Of a stretch of 64,000 nt of DNA, positions 1 through 7,001 are shown in pieces. The stretch's first letter is position 1; each line of letters opens with the position of its first letter. The notes beneath the pieces are model-generated. The model did not search any database. It was given only the letters and a program-made list of their open reading frames with translations, and was not told the DNA's origin. The position numbers and the translations under genes were made by a program. This DNA comes from Segatella copri (GTDB taxonomy: Bacteria; Bacteroidota; Bacteroidia; Bacteroidales; Bacteroidaceae), in contig NZ_VZCB01000057.1 in assembly GCF_009494395.1 (NCBI RefSeq), positions 44,782 through 108,781 on the forward strand. The letters are read 5' to 3'.

Positions 1-71
1 AAAATATAGGTTCGTTCAACTGCTAATTTGAAAGCACATGGAGGAAAGAGTCCTTTTGCAAAGTAATTGCT

Positions 72-311
72 CTATTCCTCCATAGATGCCATGAAACTTT
101 CTAAGCTATCTACCCGAACTACACCTGCATCATGACCACTTTCTGCCTCTTTCATTGCAGCCAATGTTTCTGCGTTTGGGACATCTTCCAAGGCAGCACT
201 CCTAGAGATAGGGGAGTCTGAAACAATTTTAACGCCTTTCATAAGAGAGAGAACGTTCTTTAATTGCTCCAACAAAGATGGACTATCTATTTGTAATGTC
301 AACTGTGCCAT
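72..311 (-). CDS. Orphan antitoxin (copy 1 of YafQ-partner antitoxin)
   Basis: A 79-residue acidic protein differing at only about three positions from the antitoxin at 5981-6220, which there precedes a YafQ-type toxin gene. The shared block includes the upstream promoter and extends to about base 416. Immediately past the stop codon the sequence diverges: the toxin start seen in the other copy is replaced by unrelated bases, so this antitoxin has lost its toxin within the visible sequence. By analogy it would bind the toxin and repress its own promoter. It could still neutralise the other copy's toxin. The product class is inferred from its neighbour, not from a recognised DNA-binding fold. 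Confidence 0.75.
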   Translation of the reverse strand: MAQLTLQIDSPSLLEQLKNVLSLMKGVKIVSDSPISRSAALEDVPNAETLAAMKEAESGHDAGVVRVDSLESFMASMEE

Positions 312-333
312 AACTTAATATTTATTTTTGCAG

Positions 334-365
334 CAAAGATAAGGGTTTTCTGTGAAACCACCAAA
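334..365 (-). promoter_or_regulatory. Bacteroidota-type promoter of antitoxin copy 1
   Basis: Read on the minus strand, -33 TTTG (365-362), a 20-bp spacer and -7 TATCTTTG (341-334) match the Bacteroidota consensus exactly. The same promoter is repeated at 6245-6276 in front of copy 2. Confidence 0.8.
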
Positions 366-428
366 TTTTTAGTCGAGTTTTTGATTCATGGTTCTATTCT
401 CGCAGATTTTTGGGACCTGCTCGGTAAT

Positions 429-530
429 ATGAAGGAAAAGAAATTAAAAGTATTCGCTCTTCCTATAGAGGAGTTATTTCTGTTTTTCTCAGATTTCTCA
501 AATAATACTGAACTTTCGCATGTGGCTTAA
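429..530 (+). pseudogene. Truncated copy of the small ORF at 1411
   Basis: The first 15 codons (MKEKKLKVFALPIEE) equal the start of the 45-codon ORF at 1411-1548; after that the sequence changes completely and stops after 33 residues. It begins right where the duplicated antitoxin block ends. I read it as a gene fragment left by recombination. Confidence 0.55.
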
Positions 531-534
531 GTAC

Positions 535-603
535 GGGCTAGGGGCTTCTGCCCTTTACCTTTCCCTTCGGCCGGTGACCGTTGGTTCAGGGCGTGTAGGG
601 CAA
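535..603. repeat. Split copy of TGCCCTTTCAGGGC hairpin repeat
   Basis: The block has the two halves of the short hairpin repeat seen intact at 6961-6975 and 14541-14555 (GGGCTAGGGGCTTCTGCCCTTT and TTCAGGGCGTGTAGGG type arms), but about 30 bp of GC-rich sequence separates them here. The remaining bases between 312 and 798 hold no convincing complete gene. Confidence 0.45.
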
Positions 604-713
604 AACTTCCGAAAATTCAGTAAAGAATTTATATCTATAATGATGCAAAAAGACGAATAATTCGCTGAAAATCAAAGGAAACTGTAACTTTTTTGTAGAT
701 TTGCCAGGAAATA

Positions 714-745
714 TTTGGTATTTTGAAAACTTCTGTGTATTTTTG
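714..745 (+). promoter_or_regulatory. Promoter of the RelE-type toxin-antitoxin operon
   Basis: -33 TTTG (714-717), a 20-bp spacer and -7 TATTTTTG (738-745) lie about 50 bp before the start codon at 799, which also has a good AAAAAGGAG ribosome binding site at 784-792. Confidence 0.8.
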
Positions 746-798
746 CAGAAAGAATGTGATTAAATAACGAAAGCAATTTTAAGAAAAAGGAGTTTGTT

Positions 799-1059
799 AT
801 GACAGCATTAAATATACAGGCAGCACAGAATGATATTATTCGTCAGGTGCTTAATACACAAGATATCCATCTTTTGGATAAAATCAGAAAACTCTTTGCT
901 GGTAAAGAGGCTGATGAGGCGTGTATGGTTCAAGAAGAGCCTTGCATGACTAAAGAAGAAATACTCTCAGGTTTCGACAATGCCCTTCATGAGCTGAAGT
1001 CCTATCGTGAAGGAAAGCTAGAGCTTAAACCATTGGAGGACGTGCTGAATGAGTTGTAA
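799..1059 (+). CDS. Type II antitoxin, partner of RelE/ParE-like toxin
   Basis: An 86-residue acidic, helix-prone protein whose stop overlaps the toxin start by 11 bases (1049-1059), an arrangement typical of translationally coupled type II modules. The first half looks like a short helical N-terminus; the second half is lysine/glutamate rich, as expected of a toxin-wrapping tail. Its promoter is at 714-745 and its ribosome binding site is strong. A damaged paralogue with the same residues (IQAAQND, PCMTKEEILSGFD) survives at 5555-5662. Called an antitoxin from position, size and neighbour; I do not recognise the fold. Confidence 0.7.
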   Translation: MTALNIQAAQNDIIRQVLNTQDIHLLDKIRKLFAGKEADEACMVQEEPCMTKEEILSGFDNALHELKSYREGKLELKPLEDVLNEL

Positions 1060-1384
1060 GATATATACGTTCCCTTCTTTTGAAAGGGAAGCTAAACGAT
1101 TGAATAAGCGCTATAAGTCGTTTAAATCTGATTTGAAGGAATTGATGAATGAGTTGAGTTCTTCCCCCTCTTTAGGTGCAGATTTAGGTGGTGGCTTGCG
1201 TAAGGTTCGTATGGCTATCAAATCGAAAGGAACTGGTAAAAGTGGCGGTGCCCGTATTATAACAGTTGTGTTAGCTGATATAGAGGATGGTCTCGGCTTG
1301 CTTTATATTTATGATAAATCGGAGCGGAGTACTTTAAAGGGGAAAAAATTGACAGATTTGTTGAAGAAGAATGGCTTAGTTTGA
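1049..1384 (+). CDS. RelE/ParE-family toxin
   Basis: A 111-residue basic protein with the RelE/ParE layout: an N-terminal helical hairpin rich in Lys/Arg (FEREAKRLNKRYKSFKSDL), a central strand with a conserved Arg (GGLRKVRMAI), a GGARIITVV strand and a C-terminal LLYIYDKSE strand followed by a helix. Such toxins usually cleave ribosome-bound mRNA or, in ParE types, inhibit gyrase; the sequence alone does not decide. It overlaps the antitoxin gene, so both are made from one transcript. A third small ORF follows 26 bp later. Confidence 0.8.
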   Translation: MSCKIYTFPSFEREAKRLNKRYKSFKSDLKELMNELSSSPSLGADLGGGLRKVRMAIKSKGTGKSGGARIITVVLADIEDGLGLLYIYDKSERSTLKGKKLTDLLKKNGLV

Positions 1385-1410
1385 TATGCTATTTAAGAAA
1401 GGAGTAATTT

Positions 1411-1548
1411 ATGAAGGAAAAGAAACTAAAAGTATTCGCTCTTCCTATTGAGGAGTTTGAAAAGAAATATCCTGTTAGCTATTCGATAGTAGTACCAGAA
1501 ATTCCTGAAGGACATGTGGCAAAGTTTGTTTCTGTACGCCCTTGCTAG
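1411..1548 (+). CDS. Small ORF after the toxin gene, 45 residues
   Basis: A short ORF with an AAAGGAG ribosome binding site (1398-1404) in the same transcript as the toxin pair. It begins MKEKKLKVFALPIEEFEKKY. The first 15 codons recur at 429-473, so the segment has been copied. It may be the N-terminal remnant of a longer protein or a genuine small third member of the operon. No known family is recognised. Confidence 0.4.
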   Translation: MKEKKLKVFALPIEEFEKKYPVSYSIVVPEIPEGHVAKFVSVRPC

Positions 1549-1589
1549 ATTTCTATAATTCTGAAGAATAGAACAATACAACGAAAATT

Positions 1590-1629
1590 CCCTGTTGCCG
1601 ATGCTTGTCAGGTAGCATCAGCAACAGGG
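1590..1629 (+). terminator. Terminator of the toxin-antitoxin operon
   Basis: Hairpin with arms CCCTGTTGCCGATGCT and AGCATCAGCAACAGGG and a T-rich tail, just beyond the 1411-1548 ORF. Confidence 0.75.
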
Positions 1630-1639
1630 AGTCTTTGTT

Positions 1640-1750
1640 TTACTCCTCGTCCTTGTTCTGCTCATCTCCCATACGATACTTAATGTCGTAGTTGATGATG
1701 AAGTCGAGCTCTTCTTCTGTAAAGCCGTAATGCTTGGCGAGAAGCAAGGA
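1640..1750 (-). pseudogene. C-terminal tail remnant of a type IIG/BREX-like methylase
   Basis: Directly after the stop codon of the enzyme at 1751, the same frame stays open for 36 codons to a second stop and reads ...AKHYGFTEEELDFIINYD followed by IKYRMGD. This is the usual C-terminal end of Eco57I/PglX-like adenine methylase-nucleases, not of the enzyme it follows. It is best read as the 3' scrap of a second restriction-modification gene joined here by recombination. A stop-interrupted tail of the upstream gene is the alternative. Confidence 0.6.
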
Positions 1751-4700
1751 TTATATGTATATTTTGTCTATTTCTTTAGAAAGATATATTGTTTGCGTCA
1801 ACACATACAATATGTTGGAATAGTGGATGATGGCGTTGAAGTCTAGCTCTGTGCCTTTTCTGTCTTTAAGCCATTTCTCTGCTATTTGGTATCCGCCAAT
1901 ATAGTATCGCCAAACTTCCTCTGGTACATTGTCGTAATAGTTTTCTTTGTTGATGTACACTTTGCCGTCTTTCCATTGAGGCTTAACGATTATGCTGCTC
2001 CCGTTTCCTTTGAAAGGGAATTGACTCTTGGCATTCCATGTTGCCGTATTGTCCATAAGATGCAGATGACGCAAGTGGTTACCCAATGCCGCAAGTTTTT
2101 TAAACTCTTCTTCATTTTGAGGGTATGGAATACGAGGAAACTGGTATTTCAGTTGTTCCTTGAATTTCTCTCGATAGTTTGAGGAATGCAGGATGGCATA
2201 GATGTAGTCGAGCAAATCTTCTGGGGAAGGTTCTACTCCTAAGCAGTCGGCTAGTTTCTTGATGATGTCTCCATTAAGATTAGAAATTATGGTTTCCTTT
2301 TCGTCACCTAATTCCTGAGTGCTGGAGTCTCCCTGGTTGACAGCTTTACTCGTATCAACGTATAAAGGATACACGTATCCTCCTCCACGATAGAAGATGT
2401 TCAAGTCTACTATTGTGTTGGTAACGAAGCATAAATTCCAAGGCATGTCGCCAACTACATTGCCACTCTTGCCGATGATTAAACCTAGATTCTTGCTCTG
2501 GTCTTGGGTGGCAAGGTGGCGCATCGTATCATAAACAGGTCTGGCAATAAATCCTTTGGATTTGTTTGTGAAGTATGTATATCGTTTATCCAATGGGCGA
2601 TATGTAGCTTCTTTAAAAAACTCTTCTTTTATGCCAAATTCTTTAATGTTACGAATACCATTGATTACTTTTGAGTCTTCACTCTCTTTGGTGATGTCAT
2701 ACTTTTCTTTGATGGCTTGCTCCTCCAAGTCTCTGAAGTCTTGAACTATCCTTTTTATTCCATTTAGACTAGATTGGTAGGCGATAGAATCTCTTTTGGT
2801 ACATATTCCAAGAGCCTTTTTTATAAAGAGCTCTTCAACAGGGAATCCTTGCCCGAATTCTGTTTCCATGTTCTTCTTGATTGGGAGAAGAAAATACATC
2901 GGTGATGTAGGTGTAACTTCTTCAAAATCTAAAGCCACCAAGTCGTTCTGCTCCAAGAAATCAAACTTGTCTTTCTTCTTTCCATATAAATCTTTATAAT
3001 ATACTTTGGCTAAGGAAGATTCGCTTTTTTCTTTTCCGGTTTTTACAAAGAGAGTGATGCATACCCCGCTTTCGATTCCAAACACATTCTCGTCTTTAGA
3101 ACCATCAGGGCAAGTCTCTTTTGTTTTGTTACTGCCGTGAAGATTAATGATGTATATATTATCAAAAGTCTTCAGCAGCTGATAACGCATTCCTCTAAAA
3201 GTGAGACTGTCTAAATGTGTGTTGGGAGTGATGTAGCCTATAATACCCTTGCCATTTTCTTCTATGAAACGCTGTGCCAAAGCGATAAACTTCACGTAGT
3301 CATTATTTAGCCATTTCGTGTCGGCAATCTTCTTTGCCTTTTCATTTTTTTTGAGTATTTGGTCTGGCTCCTGCTTGTACTTTTCTATGAGTTCTTCTAT
3401 CTCGTCAGCCTTGTTTTGGCTCTCCCCATTGTATGGAGGATTGCCCAACATCACCATGATAGGACGTTGCGACTTGATGCGGTCGGCTTCCGCTTGTTCT
3501 AGGGAAATCCAATATCCTGTGTTGCTTTCTCCTGTCTTGTTTGGCTTTCTGAGAGAGTCGGTAAGGCAAATGTGGAATGCATCGTCTTTTTCAGTCTTAT
3601 AACCAGTATGTGCCAACACCATATCAAACTTGATGTGTGCTACAGTATAGGACGCCATCTGTATCTCGAAACCATACAGACGAGGCAAAAGACAGCTGTG
3701 GACATATTTCTGCCAAAGTGTCTCCTGTCCCTTATATTGGTCAGCGATATGATTGATGATTTCCGCTAAGAATGTACCGGTTCCTACTGCAGGGTCTAGT
3801 ATCTGTACTTGACTAAGTTCCGTTTCTCCATCCAGCGTCTTGTGAATGATTGTGGTTGTGTCGGCCAAGCCTTCTTCAATACTCAACTTGTTCTTCAGAA
3901 GAATGTCTATGGAATCTACGATAAACTTGACGATGGGGAGTGGGGTATACCATACGCCGAAGTTCTTTCTGTCTGCTGAATTGAATGCTTTCAGAAAGTC
4001 TTCGTAGAAGTGTATCAGTGGGTCTCGGTTGTTTCTGATGTCTCGTTCGAACATTTTTTGCAAATTGGTGGCACCGAACATCTCAACCAAGTCGTCGATA
4101 ATCCAGGAGATGCTCTCATGGATTGTATTACCAGCCAAGTCGTTGAAGATTCCTCGTAGCAACTTGTTGGTTTTAGGTATCAGCTCAGCTGCCTCTGCCC
4201 TGGAGAAATTCTCTGGGGTGGAGTCGTTTAGTCGGGCTGCAAATAAGCCGTAAGCTACTGTCTGCGAGTATATCTTGGCAAAGCCATCCTCGTCGAGATT
4301 TTGAATGAGAGAATCCTTGAGATCTGTATAAGTCTTCTTCAATAGTCCCGATGCATTGTCTTCGCCGTTTTCCTTCAATAAGTCTGTAAGAATGGCACAC
4401 ATCATCTGGCTTTTCTTTGCCATGAGATCCGCCAAAGTTGTAGCAGAGCGAATAGGTTGAATCTTCTTCCCGATGTATTTGCGAAGGAACGAACATAGCT
4501 GTTTGCCTTTTTCGCTGTCGGGTATGATTTCATCGTTCTGGCATGTGCCTATACAAATGTCCAAGATAGGAGTATCGTTGCCGCTTTCATAAAACAGAAA
4601 ACGGAGGTAATCTGTAAAGACTGCATGGTTCATCGCCTTCTTGTAGCGGTCGAACTGTTCCTGGTTTCTTCCTTTTCCCTCTAAGTCAGGCTTGTTGATG

Positions 4701-4945
4701 TCCTTGGTTTCTATACTGGCTACAGTTACAGCATCACGCTTGCGAATGATGGATATGTCGGGCTTACCGCAAGTCATATTGCGTGGCTCATTGATAGCTT
4801 GATATTCTGGCTGTAGCAGACTATTCAATAAATTCTCCAATGCCGAGCGGTAGCTATACTCGCTGGCATCATGAGTACTATAGGTTGCGTTTAATGCCTT
4901 AAAGTACTCATCTAGAAGATTTTCAATTGACAGATTCTTTTGCAT
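1751..4945 (-). CDS. Single-chain restriction-modification enzyme (type IIG/ISP-like)
   Basis: Predicted nuclease fused to an N6-adenine methyltransferase and a target recognition region. Residue numbers count from the upstream ATG at 5053. A PD-(D/E)XK-type nuclease motif is visible (P98-D99, then E115-T-K117). A helical connector leads to methylase motif I (DPAVGTGTF, 420-428) and motif IV (NPPY, 538-541). The last 500 residues are the presumed specificity domain. I prefer the start at 4945 (MQKNLSIENLL): the 36 residues before it look unlike the family, and the promoter at 5272-5302 leaves a long leader. No SF2 helicase is present, unlike full type ISP enzymes. It would both protect and restrict DNA; no separate methylase or specificity gene is adjacent. 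Confidence 0.8.
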   Translation of the reverse strand: MQKNLSIENLLDEYFKALNATYSTHDASEYSYRSALENLLNSLLQPEYQAINEPRNMTCGKPDISIIRKRDAVTVASIETKDINKPDLEGKGRNQEQFDRYKKAMNHAVFTDYLRFLFYESGNDTPILDICIGTCQNDEIIPDSEKGKQLCSFLRKYIGKKIQPIRSATTLADLMAKKSQMMCAILTDLLKENGEDNASGLLKKTYTDLKDSLIQNLDEDGFAKIYSQTVAYGLFAARLNDSTPENFSRAEAAELIPKTNKLLRGIFNDLAGNTIHESISWIIDDLVEMFGATNLQKMFERDIRNNRDPLIHFYEDFLKAFNSADRKNFGVWYTPLPIVKFIVDSIDILLKNKLSIEEGLADTTTIIHKTLDGETELSQVQILDPAVGTGTFLAEIINHIADQYKGQETLWQKYVHSCLLPRLYGFEIQMASYTVAHIKFDMVLAHTGYKTEKDDAFHICLTDSLRKPNKTGESNTGYWISLEQAEADRIKSQRPIMVMLGNPPYNGESQNKADEIEELIEKYKQEPDQILKKNEKAKKIADTKWLNNDYVKFIALAQRFIEENGKGIIGYITPNTHLDSLTFRGMRYQLLKTFDNIYIINLHGSNKTKETCPDGSKDENVFGIESGVCITLFVKTGKEKSESSLAKVYYKDLYGKKKDKFDFLEQNDLVALDFEEVTPTSPMYFLLPIKKNMETEFGQGFPVEELFIKKALGICTKRDSIAYQSSLNGIKRIVQDFRDLEEQAIKEKYDITKESEDSKVINGIRNIKEFGIKEEFFKEATYRPLDKRYTYFTNKSKGFIARPVYDTMRHLATQDQSKNLGLIIGKSGNVVGDMPWNLCFVTNTIVDLNIFYRGGGYVYPLYVDTSKAVNQGDSSTQELGDEKETIISNLNGDIIKKLADCLGVEPSPEDLLDYIYAILHSSNYREKFKEQLKYQFPRIPYPQNEEEFKKLAALGNHLRHLHLMDNTATWNAKSQFPFKGNGSSIIVKPQWKDGKVYINKENYYDNVPEEVWRYYIGGYQIAEKWLKDRKGTELDFNAIIHYSNILYVLTQTIYLSKEIDKIYI

Positions 4946-5100
4946 GTTGGTAGGAGCTTTAAATCTTATTACTGAAATCTGTGAACTAATAAAAATGTAT
5001 TCCGAGGGTACAAGATACAAAAAGAGCGTACCCGTCATCTCGTTGAATTCCAATTCAAGGCTGCTCCTACCACAGATGGCCCAACTACGAAATACAAGAG

Positions 5101-5135
5101 ATGAGGGTACGCCATATCATGGCGCACCGTCTCAT
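5101..5135 (-). promoter_or_regulatory. Hairpin in the leader of the restriction-modification gene
   Basis: Arms ATGAGGGTACGCCAT (5101-5115) and ATGGCGCACCGTCTCAT (5119-5135) pair with one bulge and few mismatches, within the roughly 320-nt untranslated leader between the promoter and the preferred start codon. Possible attenuator or control-protein-like site; function is inferred. Confidence 0.4.
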
Positions 5136-5271
5136 ACTGTACGTTCGTAGTTTTGAATTTTGCTTTGGTAGGAGCTATTCTGAATTGAACTTCCAGTCGA
5201 ATCGATACGAATCTAATCGTTAACCCACGAAAATAGAGCAGGTTTGGCATTTGCCTCGCCATACTTGGGGA

Positions 5272-5302
5272 CAAAGGTACTACAAAATCTTGGATTGACA
5301 AA
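5272..5302 (-). promoter_or_regulatory. Promoter of the restriction-modification gene
   Basis: On the minus strand, TTTG (5302-5299), a 19-bp spacer and TACCTTTG (5279-5272) match the Bacteroidota consensus exactly. Confidence 0.75.
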
Positions 5303-5527
5303 AAAATAATCTCATTTTTCTTTGCGCTTTCCAAATAAAAGCGTCTCTTTGCACCAAAGTTAATAATAAACTTTGGAATTATGGTAGGTATATTGATTTT
5401 TGCAATAATCTTGACTTATGTCACATTCGGATCTTTTCTTTGTGACGATAGAGAATACTGTTACAGGAGATAAAAAAGACACTCTGCAACAGAAATAAAA
5501 AATATTTGATTGGGGGATGCCAATGAC

Positions 5528-5662
5528 ATGGCCTATAAGTTCTATAATAAAGAGCGGGAAATTATACAGGCAGCACAGAATGATACAGATGAGGCATGTA
5601 TTGTTCAAGAAAAGCCCTGCATGACTAAAGAAGAAATTCTATCAGGTTTCGACGAAAGCTAG
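5528..5662 (+). pseudogene. Chimeric remnant ORF with antitoxin fragments
   Basis: A 44-codon ORF that begins MAYKFYNKERE and then continues in frame with pieces of the antitoxin at 799-1059 (IQAAQND, then ACIVQEKPCMTKEEILSGFD). About 40 codons of the antitoxin middle and about 25 near its end are missing. The bases after the stop (AGCAAGATATAAACGG) still resemble the toxin gene start. The first residues are reminiscent of the opening of archaeal-type AAA ATPases (FYNREKE-like), a weak similarity. This is a gene graveyard rather than a working gene. Confidence 0.55.
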
Positions 5663-5687
5663 CAAGATATAAACGGAATTGAATAGG

Positions 5688-5975
5688 TCAGCGCTTACGT
5701 CCTTTACCAAATAACTCAGAATGTGAACCTAAACGAACTAATTCAATTCTGTCATTTTCTTTATCAAACCAAATCAAAAGTGTGTCATTCTCAACATGGC
5801 ATTCCATAAAGTTCTTCCAGTTACCTTTCAAAGGATGAGGATTATACTCTTCTGGTATCTGATTACCTTCTGCCAAAAGCTTAACTATCCCCATAAGCGT
5901 TGCTATAAATTCTTTATCATTCTTAAAACGCTTATAATCTTTCTTGAACTGCGAGGTCTTTCGAATTTCTTTCAT
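5688..5975 (-). CDS. YafQ-family mRNA interferase toxin
   Basis: A 95-residue RelE-superfamily protein with YafQ landmarks: TSQFKKDYKRFKND at the N-terminus, HPLKGNWKNFMECH in the middle, DTLLIWF strand, and the C-terminal LVRLGSHSELF containing the conserved His. YafQ toxins cut mRNA in the ribosomal A site. The gene starts five bases after the stop of its antitoxin gene and shares its promoter at 6245-6276. Length fits the family and no damage is visible. Confidence 0.88.
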   Translation of the reverse strand: MKEIRKTSQFKKDYKRFKNDKEFIATLMGIVKLLAEGNQIPEEYNPHPLKGNWKNFMECHVENDTLLIWFDKENDRIELVRLGSHSELFGKGRKR

Positions 5976-5980
5976 AAGCT

Positions 5981-6220
5981 CTATTCCTCCATTGATGCCA
6001 TGAAACTTTCTAAGCTATCTACCCGAACTACACCTGCATCATGACCACTTTCTGCCTCTTTCATTGCTGCCAATGTTTCTGCGTTTGGGACATCTTCCAA
6101 GGCTGCACTCTTTGAGACAGGAGAATCCGGAACTATTTTAACGCCTTTCATAAGAGAGAGAACGTTCTTTAATTGCTCCAACAAAGATGGACTATCTATT
6201 TGTAATGTCAACTGTGCCAT
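5981..6220 (-). CDS. Antitoxin of the YafQ-type module (copy 2)
   Basis: A 79-residue protein: N-terminal strand AQLTLQIDSPSLLEQL, then an acidic region rich in Ala/Glu ending in SLESFMASMEE, the likely toxin-binding tail. It lies directly upstream of the YafQ-type toxin gene. Nearly identical to the orphan at 72-311, including about 110 bp of upstream DNA. Expected to neutralise the toxin and autorepress. Confidence 0.82.
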   Translation of the reverse strand: MAQLTLQIDSPSLLEQLKNVLSLMKGVKIVPDSPVSKSAALEDVPNAETLAAMKEAESGHDAGVVRVDSLESFMASMEE

Positions 6221-6244
6221 AACTTTAAATGTTTATTTTTGCAG

Positions 6245-6276
6245 CAAAGATAAGGGTTTTCTGTGAAACCACCAAA
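6245..6276 (-). promoter_or_regulatory. Promoter of the YafQ-type module
   Basis: TTTG (6276-6273), 20-bp spacer, TATCTTTG (6252-6245) on the minus strand; exact consensus and identical to the copy at 334-365. Confidence 0.8.
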
Positions 6277-6385
6277 TTTTTAGTCGAGTTTTTGATTCAT
6301 GGTTCTATTCTCGCAGATTTTTGGGACCAGCTCGGTCTCTGTGTGGGGCGGGACATGTGGTAAAATTCTAGTGATATCGAATCTG

Positions 6386-6466
6386 AAACAAGCCTCTTTT
6401 GAGGTTGGTTTAAGCCTTACGTAACGTTTATTTCAGGCTTAAACCAACTCCAAAAGAGGCTTGTTT
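6386..6466. repeat. Long inverted repeat (about 30-bp arms)
   Basis: The arm at 6386-6417 (AAACAAGCCTCTTTT, then GTTGGTTTAAGCCT) is complemented by 6435-6466 with a three-base internal mismatch and a 17-base loop. Half of one arm recurs in direct orientation at 6495-6511. It lies between the toxin module and the primase operon and may be a strong terminator for that minus-strand operon or an element end. Confidence 0.6.
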
Positions 6467-6544
6467 GGGATGAAAGGGGGATGCTTTTGATTGGCAAAAG
6501 AGGCTTGTTTGCGGGGGGCATGAACGATGTCCCCAACATGATGC

Positions 6545-6928
6545 CTATTTCCGATGAAGGAGCTTCTCGATGATGTGGCAGTTGAGCTGCTTGCCGATGA
6601 ACTGCATGTAGTAGTGCGTGATGCTGTCGGGCTGGATGTCGCGGCGACGCTCCATGTTGCGAAGCTTGCTCAGCTGTGTGGAGGGATGGTTCGGGGGCTT
6701 CGTGCCGATATGGGTGAAGAAGTCACGGTACAGGCGGTTGAGCGGGATGTCGCGCTGCCATTCGTCTACCGGACGGTCCTGATTGGCATTATACACCAGT
6801 TCTATCAGCCAGCGCTGAGGACAGCGCCAGGTATACTGCGCAGGACTCTGACTCATCAGCCAGTGATAATCTTCCACCAGCTGCTGGTGGGCCTGCAGTT
6901 TCAGATTGTGATATTCTTCGTTCGTCAT
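6545..6928 (-). CDS. Uncharacterised 127-residue protein, last gene of primase operon
   Basis: A charged, tryptophan- and histidine-rich soluble protein with no signal peptide or membrane segment; family not recognised. Visible features are repeated helix-like stretches and a basic motif (KLRNMERRRD) that could contact nucleic acid. It follows the primase-helicase gene by 73 bp on the same strand and shares its GC-rich composition, so it probably belongs to the same element. A TGCCCTTTCAGGGC hairpin repeat sits in the gap. Confidence 0.6.
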   Translation of the reverse strand: MTNEEYHNLKLQAHQQLVEDYHWLMSQSPAQYTWRCPQRWLIELVYNANQDRPVDEWQRDIPLNRLYRDFFTHIGTKPPNHPSTQLSKLRNMERRRDIQPDSITHYYMQFIGKQLNCHIIEKLLHRK

Positions 6929-6950
6929 AATTCCAAGAAATTTGATGATT

Positions 6951-6988
6951 TTAAAGCTTTTGCCCTTTCAGGGCGTGTGGGGTATAGC
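6951..6988. repeat. TGCCCTTTCAGGGC hairpin repeat
   Basis: TTTTAAAGCTTTTGCCCTTT-type arm followed by CAGGGCGTGTGGGGTA; the same short hairpin family occurs at 535-603 (split) and 14461-14562 (three hairpins). REP-like. Confidence 0.55.
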
Positions 6989-7001
6989 GCAAGGGTGATT
7001 C

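Noticed and set aside
4185..4496. 103-residue frame inside the restriction-modification gene
   Set aside because: Same-strand out-of-frame shadow without its own signals.
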